A DNA stretch of 64,000 bases, from the NCBI RefSeq assembly GCF_040706535.1, contig NZ_JAPDRJ010000002.1, forward strand, positions 248,001 to 312,000. Direction: 5' to 3'. The notes under the pieces are model-generated. The model was not told where the DNA came from and did not search any database. It saw only the letters and a list, made by a program, of their open reading frames with translations. Positions 59,870 to 64,000 of the stretch are shown one piece after another. Position 1 is the first letter of the stretch. Each line of letters begins with the position of its first letter. The position numbers and the translations under genes were made by a program. This DNA comes from Lentisalinibacter orientalis (GTDB lineage: Bacteria > Pseudomonadota > Gammaproteobacteria > Steroidobacterales > Woeseiaceae).

Positions 59870-60867
59870 AACTCAGAACGACCTATCTCGGCCTCGAACT
59901 CGAACACCCCGTCGTCGCGTCGGCCTCGCCGCTGTCGCAGACACTCGACGGCGTCCGTCGTCTCGAGGACGCCGGCGCCGCCGCGGTCGTCATCCACTCC
60001 CTGTTCGAGGAGCAGATCCGCCACGAGGCGGCGGCCCAGGCCCATCTGATGGATGCCGGCAGCGAGAGCTTCGGCGAGGCGCTCAGCTATTTCCCCGACC
60101 TGGGCGGCGCCGAGATCGGGCCGCAGCAGTACCTCGAGCACATCCGCCGCTGCCGCGAGGCCACCGGCATCCCGATCATCGCCAGCCTGAACGGCGCGAG
60201 CCCCGAGGGCTGGACCGACTACGCGCGGCTCATCGAGGACGCCGGCGCGCATGCGCTGGAACTGAATCTCTACTATCTGCCGGCCGATCCGGCGGAATGC
60301 GGGGCCGACGTGGAGCGCCGCTATCTGCAGACGGTGCACCTGGTGCGCGAGGCGGTCTCGATCCCGCTGGCGGTGAAGGTGGGCCCCTGGTTCAGCTCGT
60401 TCGGACACATGGCGCTGCAGCTGGAATCCGCCGGCGCGGACGGCCTGGTGCTGTTCAACCGCTTCTATCAGCCGGACTTCGACATCGAGAAGCTGGAGGT
60501 GGAGCCCACGCTGGAGCTGAGCCGCTCCGGCGAGATCCGCCAGGGCCTGTTCTGGCTGGCCCTGCTGCACGGCCGGCTGCAGGGATCGCTTGCCGCCACC
60601 AGCGGGGTGACCAGCGCGGCCGAGGTGGCGAAGTACCTGCTCGCCGGCGCTCACGTGGTCATGACCGCCTCGGCACTGCTGCGCCTCGGCCCGCCCTATC
60701 TCGCCAGTCTCCGCGACGGCCTGGCGGACTGGATGGAGGCCCGGGGGTACGAGGACGTGGAGCAGGTGCGCGGCGCCATGAGCCACGGGCGCGTGGCCGA
60801 ACCGGCCGCCTTCGAGCGGGCCAACTACCTGCGGGTGCTGGACAGCTACCAGAACCGCTGGGGCTGA
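59866..60867 (+). CDS. Dihydroorotate dehydrogenase-like protein
   Basis: 333 residues from ATG 59866, overlapping the PFOR stop (ATGA). The FMN-barrel of class 1 DHOD is seen ('TTYLGLELEHPVVASASPL', 'PLAVKVGPWF', 'GLVLFNRFYQPD', 'LLAGAHVVMTASALL'). In true DHODs and PreA a loop 'N[LI]SCPN' carries the catalytic Cys or Ser; here it reads 'NLYYLP', so the general base is missing. The Lys that contacts FMN is kept. Such DHOD-like genes often follow nifJ in cyanobacteria and other bacteria; their job is unknown. Pyrimidine synthesis is unlikely. Confidence 0.88.
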   Translation: MKLRTTYLGLELEHPVVASASPLSQTLDGVRRLEDAGAAAVVIHSLFEEQIRHEAAAQAHLMDAGSESFGEALSYFPDLGGAEIGPQQYLEHIRRCREATGIPIIASLNGASPEGWTDYARLIEDAGAHALELNLYYLPADPAECGADVERRYLQTVHLVREAVSIPLAVKVGPWFSSFGHMALQLESAGADGLVLFNRFYQPDFDIEKLEVEPTLELSRSGEIRQGLFWLALLHGRLQGSLAATSGVTSAAEVAKYLLAGAHVVMTASALLRLGPPYLASLRDGLADWMEARGYEDVEQVRGAMSHGRVAEPAAFERANYLRVLDSYQNRWG

Positions 60868-60976
60868 GCCGCCGGCCCGGTCATCGGGCTGCAACATCGG
60901 CCGGGCAGTCTTGATGACGGCGCGGGCTGCGGTATCCTCCTGCGCTTGCCGATGGCTGACAGAAGGACTCCGGACC

Positions 60977-62605
60977 GTGAGACTCGCCACCCTCCTCGCC
61001 GCCGCACTGATCGCGCTTGTTGCCGGTTGCGCCACGAGCCCCGACCGACCCTCCGATGCCGGGCAGGACGCCGGCGCGCAACCGCCGCAGCTGGTGATCC
61101 TCGTGGTGCTGGACCAGTTCGGCGACTGGGTGCTGGCCGAGCACCTGCCGCTGCTGCCGCCGGACAGCCTGCTGCGGCGCGCCTGGGCCGAGGGAGCCCG
61201 CCACTCGGTGGACCTGCGCTACGCCAACACGGCCACCGCGGCCGGGCATGCCACCCTGGTCACGGGAGTCGCCCCGGCGGTGCACGGCGCCTTCGCCAAT
61301 GCGGTACACCACCCCGTCCGGGGCCGCCTGCCCATCGTCGACGACGGCGTGCATCGGGTGATCGGCAACCCGGAGAGCCACGCCAGCCCGGCGGCGCTCA
61401 GGGTCGACACCGCCGGCGACCGGCTGCACGAGGCTACCGGCGGGGAAGCCGTGATCGTCGGCGTCTCCATGAAGGCGCGGGCCGCCATCCTCGCCACCGG
61501 CCGCTCTGCCGATCTCGCCGTCTTCTACGACGACGACATCCCGGCGATGACCACGTCCGCCTGGTACCGGCCGGACGGCAGCCTCCCGGACTGGCTCGCG
61601 GCGTTCAACGCCGACCAGCCCGTGGAGCGTACCTTCACCACCTGGCAGCGGCAGGCCGACAGCCCCTGCGCGCAGGACGACGCGCCCGGCGAGGGGCCGT
61701 TCGTCGGCTGGAACAACGTATTTCCCTACGACCCCGCCGATTCACAGAAACCCGACAAGGCCTTCGGTTACTCCGCGGCCTCCACCCCCTGGTTCTTCGC
61801 GGCGGCGCGGGCTGCGATCGGGGCCGAGGGGATGGGCGAGGACGACGTCCCGGACCTGCTCGTGCTGGGCGTCTCCGGCACCGACCGCATCGGCCACGTG
61901 TGGGGCGCCACCTCCTGCGAGTACGTGGACAACCTGCTGCGCACGGACAGGGAACTCACCGCGCTGGCCCGCTCCCTGCCCGAGGAGATGCGGGTGACCT
62001 TCGTCATCACGGCCGACCACGGCGTCGCGCGGCTGCCGGAGCAGACCGGCGAACCCGGCGGGCGTCTACCCAGCGAGACGATCATCGCCACCGCCCGTGA
62101 GGCCGCCCGGGCGGCGCTGGGCGAGGGCGACTGGATCGCCGGTTACCAGTCTTCCAGCCTCTATTTCACCGCCGCCGGCGACGCCCGTGGCGCCGAGCTC
62201 TCCGCGGCCGTGGCCGCAGCGCTCGCGGATCTGCCGGGCATCGAGCGGGTCTATGCATTCCGCGACCGCGCGGCACTGGCGACAAGCGAGAGCACGGTCG
62301 ACCGGCTGGCCGCGGCCTCCATGCCCGAAGGCGTGGACGCCGACCTGCTGGTGGTACCCGCCACCGGCTGGTTCAATGCGGTCTACGACGTCCCCGGCGG
62401 CGGCGCCAACCACGGCACGCCCTGGGACTACGACCGCCGGGTGCCCGTGCTGATGTGGGGCCACGGCATCGAGCGGGTAGCCGGCGACGAGGTGGCGGAC
62501 GCCCGCCGGGTGGCGGCCACGCTCACCGCCATTCTCGGCGTTCCCGCCCCGGAGGGCGCGGCACAGCCACCGCTGGCCGGCGTCAGGGACGGCGCCGCCA
62601 GATAA
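60977..62605 (+). CDS. Alkaline phosphatase-superfamily lipoprotein
   Basis: 542 residues from GTG 60977 (AAGGA nine bases upstream). A signal peptide ends in a lipobox 'LVAGC' near residue 19, so the protein is lipid-anchored. The catalytic Thr region 'NTATAAGHATLVTG', 'SGTDRIGHVWG' and 'TADHGV' are landmarks of the PafA/type I phosphodiesterase-like branch. Members cleave phosphomonoesters or nucleotides in the periplasm. It follows the DHOD-like gene by 109 bp with no clear operon link. Confidence 0.87.
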   Translation: MRLATLLAAALIALVAGCATSPDRPSDAGQDAGAQPPQLVILVVLDQFGDWVLAEHLPLLPPDSLLRRAWAEGARHSVDLRYANTATAAGHATLVTGVAPAVHGAFANAVHHPVRGRLPIVDDGVHRVIGNPESHASPAALRVDTAGDRLHEATGGEAVIVGVSMKARAAILATGRSADLAVFYDDDIPAMTTSAWYRPDGSLPDWLAAFNADQPVERTFTTWQRQADSPCAQDDAPGEGPFVGWNNVFPYDPADSQKPDKAFGYSAASTPWFFAAARAAIGAEGMGEDDVPDLLVLGVSGTDRIGHVWGATSCEYVDNLLRTDRELTALARSLPEEMRVTFVITADHGVARLPEQTGEPGGRLPSETIIATAREAARAALGEGDWIAGYQSSSLYFTAAGDARGAELSAAVAAALADLPGIERVYAFRDRAALATSESTVDRLAAASMPEGVDADLLVVPATGWFNAVYDVPGGGANHGTPWDYDRRVPVLMWGHGIERVAGDEVADARRVAATLTAILGVPAPEGAAQPPLAGVRDGAAR

Positions 62606-62609
62606 AGGA

Positions 62610-62631
62610 AGGGGCGGCCGCAGCCGCCCCT
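62610..62631. terminator. Bidirectional hairpin terminator
   Basis: A 9-bp perfect stem AGGGGCGGC/GCCGCCCCT with a CGCA loop lies between the convergent phosphatase and hsp20 genes. On the - strand it is followed by TTCCTTTATC, so it ends hsp20 transcription best. Confidence 0.7.
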
Positions 62632-62655
62632 CCCGCCTCGTTCCGAATCCGGAGA

Positions 62656-63165
62656 TCAGGCGACCTTGACGGTGTGGGGCTTAGTGGCCTTCACCTTCGG
62701 CAGGGTGATCTCGAGGATGCCCTTCTTCAGATCGGCCTTCGCCTTGTCGCCCTCCACTTCTACCGGCAGGTAGATGGTACGGGCGATCCGGCCGTAGGCC
62801 ATCTCGTTGCGGAAGTAGGCTTCCTCTTTCTCCTCTTCCTTGTACTCGCGCCTGGCCTCGATCGTCAGGCGATCGCCGTTGATCGTGATGTCGAGGTCGT
62901 CTTTCTCCACGCCGGGCAGTTCGGCGCGGACCCGCAGGGTCTCGCCCTTGTCGACGACGTCCACTCTCGGGAAACCCTCGAAGGCCGTCTCCAACTCGCT
63001 CCAGAACGGCCGTCTCCAGGCATGGGGCTCCATGAACCCTTCCATCCAGCGGCGGGGGAACAGGTTCTCGAAGAACTCGTCCATGCCGTGGGTGAACGGC
63101 CGGACTGCCCGTGCAGTGCCCTGCTCGGTGTCTTTGCGCGGTTTGATATCACGTACGTTGGCCAT
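62656..63165 (-). CDS. Small heat-shock protein, Hsp20/alpha-crystallin family
   Basis: 169 residues with a strong ribosome site (CAGGAGGTGAACA before ATG). N-terminal arm 'FFENLFPRRWMEGF', alpha-crystallin domain (about 65-160) with 'RAELPGVEKDDLDI' and the C-terminal 'GILEITLPK', then a Lys-rich tail. It is an ATP-independent holdase in the cytosol. A GC-rich hairpin (63191-63208) is in the leader but does not pair with the ribosome site, so no RNA thermometer is evident. A CCCATAT element about 60 bp upstream resembles a sigma-32 -10 box, but no fitting -35 was found. Confidence 0.93.
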   Translation of the reverse strand: MANVRDIKPRKDTEQGTARAVRPFTHGMDEFFENLFPRRWMEGFMEPHAWRRPFWSELETAFEGFPRVDVVDKGETLRVRAELPGVEKDDLDITINGDRLTIEARREYKEEEKEEAYFRNEMAYGRIARTIYLPVEVEGDKAKADLKKGILEITLPKVKATKPHTVKVA

Positions 63166-63342
63166 TGTTCACCTCCTGTATTCGTTGTTGCCGGGCGTTC
63201 CTGCCCGGTCATCCATGAATATGGGACGGTGCCGACGGCGACCAAATCCGTGAGTTTCCGGATTGTCGACCGGACCGCTAAGGACTAGATTGGAACAGCT
63301 GTCGGCCTGTAAATGGGCAGACCGGACCCGCAGACCGAACGG

Positions 63343-63828
63343 TCAGCCGGAGTTTCTGCTGACCTTGCCGCGCAACAGGTCGCGCCGGCTGACGGCGTGG
63401 CCGGGCGCCGCCTTCTCGCTGCCGGGTTTCGCCAGCAGACTCTCCAGCACCTGCTCGGCGATGTTCTTCGCCGCCTCGTGATCGGGCACGCCGATGACGT
63501 TGGTGAACACGGGGGCCGCCAGGAAGACTTCGTCCTCCCCCGTCTCCTCATCTTCCGGCCGGTTGGCCGTGAAGCGGATGGTCTCGGCGGGCAGATGCCA
63601 GTCGCTCTGGTCGCCCTGGTCCACGCCCGACCAGTCGTCCTCCTCGCCGGGCAGCAGGATCAGGTTGATGAACCAGGGGGTGATGAGGATGCCCAGGCGA
63701 TGGCCTTCCCAGTCCCGGAAGCCTACCGCCTCCGTGGACAGCCGCTCGTTGTAGAACGGCAGATCGCGCATGCGCGGCTCCGCCTCGCGGAAACGATCGA
63801 TCAGCCGCTCGAGCGCCGGATCAGTCAC
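63343..63828 (-). CDS. hybE: [NiFe]-hydrogenase assembly chaperone HybE/HupJ
   Basis: 161 residues. 'NERLSTEAVGFRDWEGHRLG', 'ITPWFINLILLPG' and 'FLAAPVFTNV' are the HybE signature blocks, and the C-terminus ('VSRRDLLRG') is typical of the rhizobial HupJ type. It helps mature the hydrogenase small subunit before Tat export. It follows the rubredoxin-like gene by 12 bp, the hupI-hupJ order of uptake hydrogenase clusters. The hydrogenase itself should lie to the right. Confidence 0.9.
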   Translation of the reverse strand: MTDPALERLIDRFREAEPRMRDLPFYNERLSTEAVGFRDWEGHRLGILITPWFINLILLPGEEDDWSGVDQGDQSDWHLPAETIRFTANRPEDEETGEDEVFLAAPVFTNVIGVPDHEAAKNIAEQVLESLLAKPGSEKAAPGHAVSRRDLLRGKVSRNSG

Positions 63829-63840
63829 GGCCGACCCGCC

Positions 63841-64000
63841 TCACTCGCTCACGGGCAGAAACTTGTCCCGCTCCGTCTCGCACTGGGGACAGCACCAATG
63901 GTCTGGCAGCGCGGTGAAGGGCGTGCCGGGCGGGATCTGTTCCACGTCGTCGCCCTCCGCGGGATCGTAGATGTACCAGCAGATACGACACTCCATGCGG
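63841..64000 (-). CDS. hupI: Rubredoxin-like protein, HupI/HoxR type (start outside window)
   Basis: The last 52 codons and one more base triplet are visible, ending at 63841. 'CRICWYIYDP' and 'CCPQCE' give the four iron-binding cysteines, separated by 'PPGTPFTALPDHW', the HupI/HoxR pattern. An in-frame ATG at 63996 exists, but HupI proteins carry about 15-20 residues more before this Met and the frame continues past the edge, so the real start is probably beyond position 64000. It likely serves hydrogenase maturation under oxygen. Confidence 0.88.
   Translation of the reverse strand, partial: RMECRICWYIYDPAEGDDVEQIPPGTPFTALPDHWCCPQCETERDKFLPVSE

Noticed and set aside
63166..63342. RNA thermometer in the hsp20 leader
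   Set aside because: The 6-bp hairpin at 63191-63208 does not pair with the AGGAGGTG ribosome site and no complementary stretch is present.

Overview
The window is a GC-rich (by eye about two-thirds G+C), gene-dense stretch of a proteobacterial chromosome. Many genes overlap by 1-17 bp, many use GTG or TTG starts, and there are few long gaps. The mix of a complete cbb3 oxidase cluster (ccoNOQP-GHIS), a FixL/FixJ-like oxygen sensor pair, AlkB alkane hydroxylase, a NifJ-type pyruvate:ferredoxin oxidoreductase, an Anbu proteasome homologue and the edge of a [NiFe]-hydrogenase maturation cluster suggests an environmental, respiratorily flexible organism used to low oxygen. A gammaproteobacterium (Chromatiales/Ectothiorhodospiraceae-like or similar) is my best guess, but no rRNA or tRNA is present to settle it. 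I see no phage, insertion sequence, CRISPR array or tRNA.

Layout. 1-6956 (+): a probable catabolic operon with a glutamine-synthetase-like ligase (C-terminus only), a MATE exporter, two adjacent PYROXD2-type FAD oxidoreductases, a GcvT-like folate-dependent enzyme and a PhzF isomerase. 6994-11599: assorted genes, including an amidohydrolase, a GFA-SnoaL fusion, an ICMT-like protein, an MBL hydrolase, a 39-residue membrane protein and a DUF3014 protein. 11672-14219: alkB and an overlapping rubredoxin gene, divergent from an AraC-family regulator with repeat-type operator candidates between them. 14311-18410: the Anbu peptidase on + faces a three-gene operon on - (ATP-grasp, alpha-E, zinc metallopeptidase) and overlaps it tail to tail. 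18484-25856 (-): fixL-like, fixJ-like, a degenerate receiver gene and a tripartite ABC exporter. 25968-31012: a stress block with a CBS protein, two tandem Usp proteins, a CDF transporter, a DksA-like protein, a host-attachment-family protein, a candidate small RNA with a strong terminator, and a long REP-like palindrome. 31395-40366 (+): the cbb3 oxidase and its assembly genes, including an extra 107-residue membrane protein between ccoP and ccoG.

40402-45549 (-) is an overlapping operon of beta-CASP nuclease, AMP-phosphorylase-like enzyme, PRPP-synthetase-like enzyme and MFS transporter, which reads as an RNA or nucleotide recycling unit. 45803-54411 holds a patatin phospholipase, a Ca2+/Na+ antiporter, S-formylglutathione hydrolase, an unrecognised helical protein, a CDF zinc-type exporter and two cyclic-di-GMP proteins. 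54619-60867 (+) is an overlapping operon of a GltD-like flavoprotein, PFOR and a DHOD-like protein. The window ends with a phosphatase-family lipoprotein, Hsp20, HybE and a truncated HupI/HoxR-type rubredoxin.

The unifying theme of the centre is oxygen. A membrane FixL homologue that keeps the heme-ligand histidine and the signalling arginine lies about 5.5 kb from the cbb3 operon, with Usp/CBS/DksA stress genes between. The most unusual items are the receiver protein with Glu in place of the phospho-accepting Asp, the candidate sRNA, the Anbu tail-to-tail overlap, the nucleotide-recycling operon and the PYROXD2-pair operon at the left edge. All family calls are from reading translated sequence; no database search was run.
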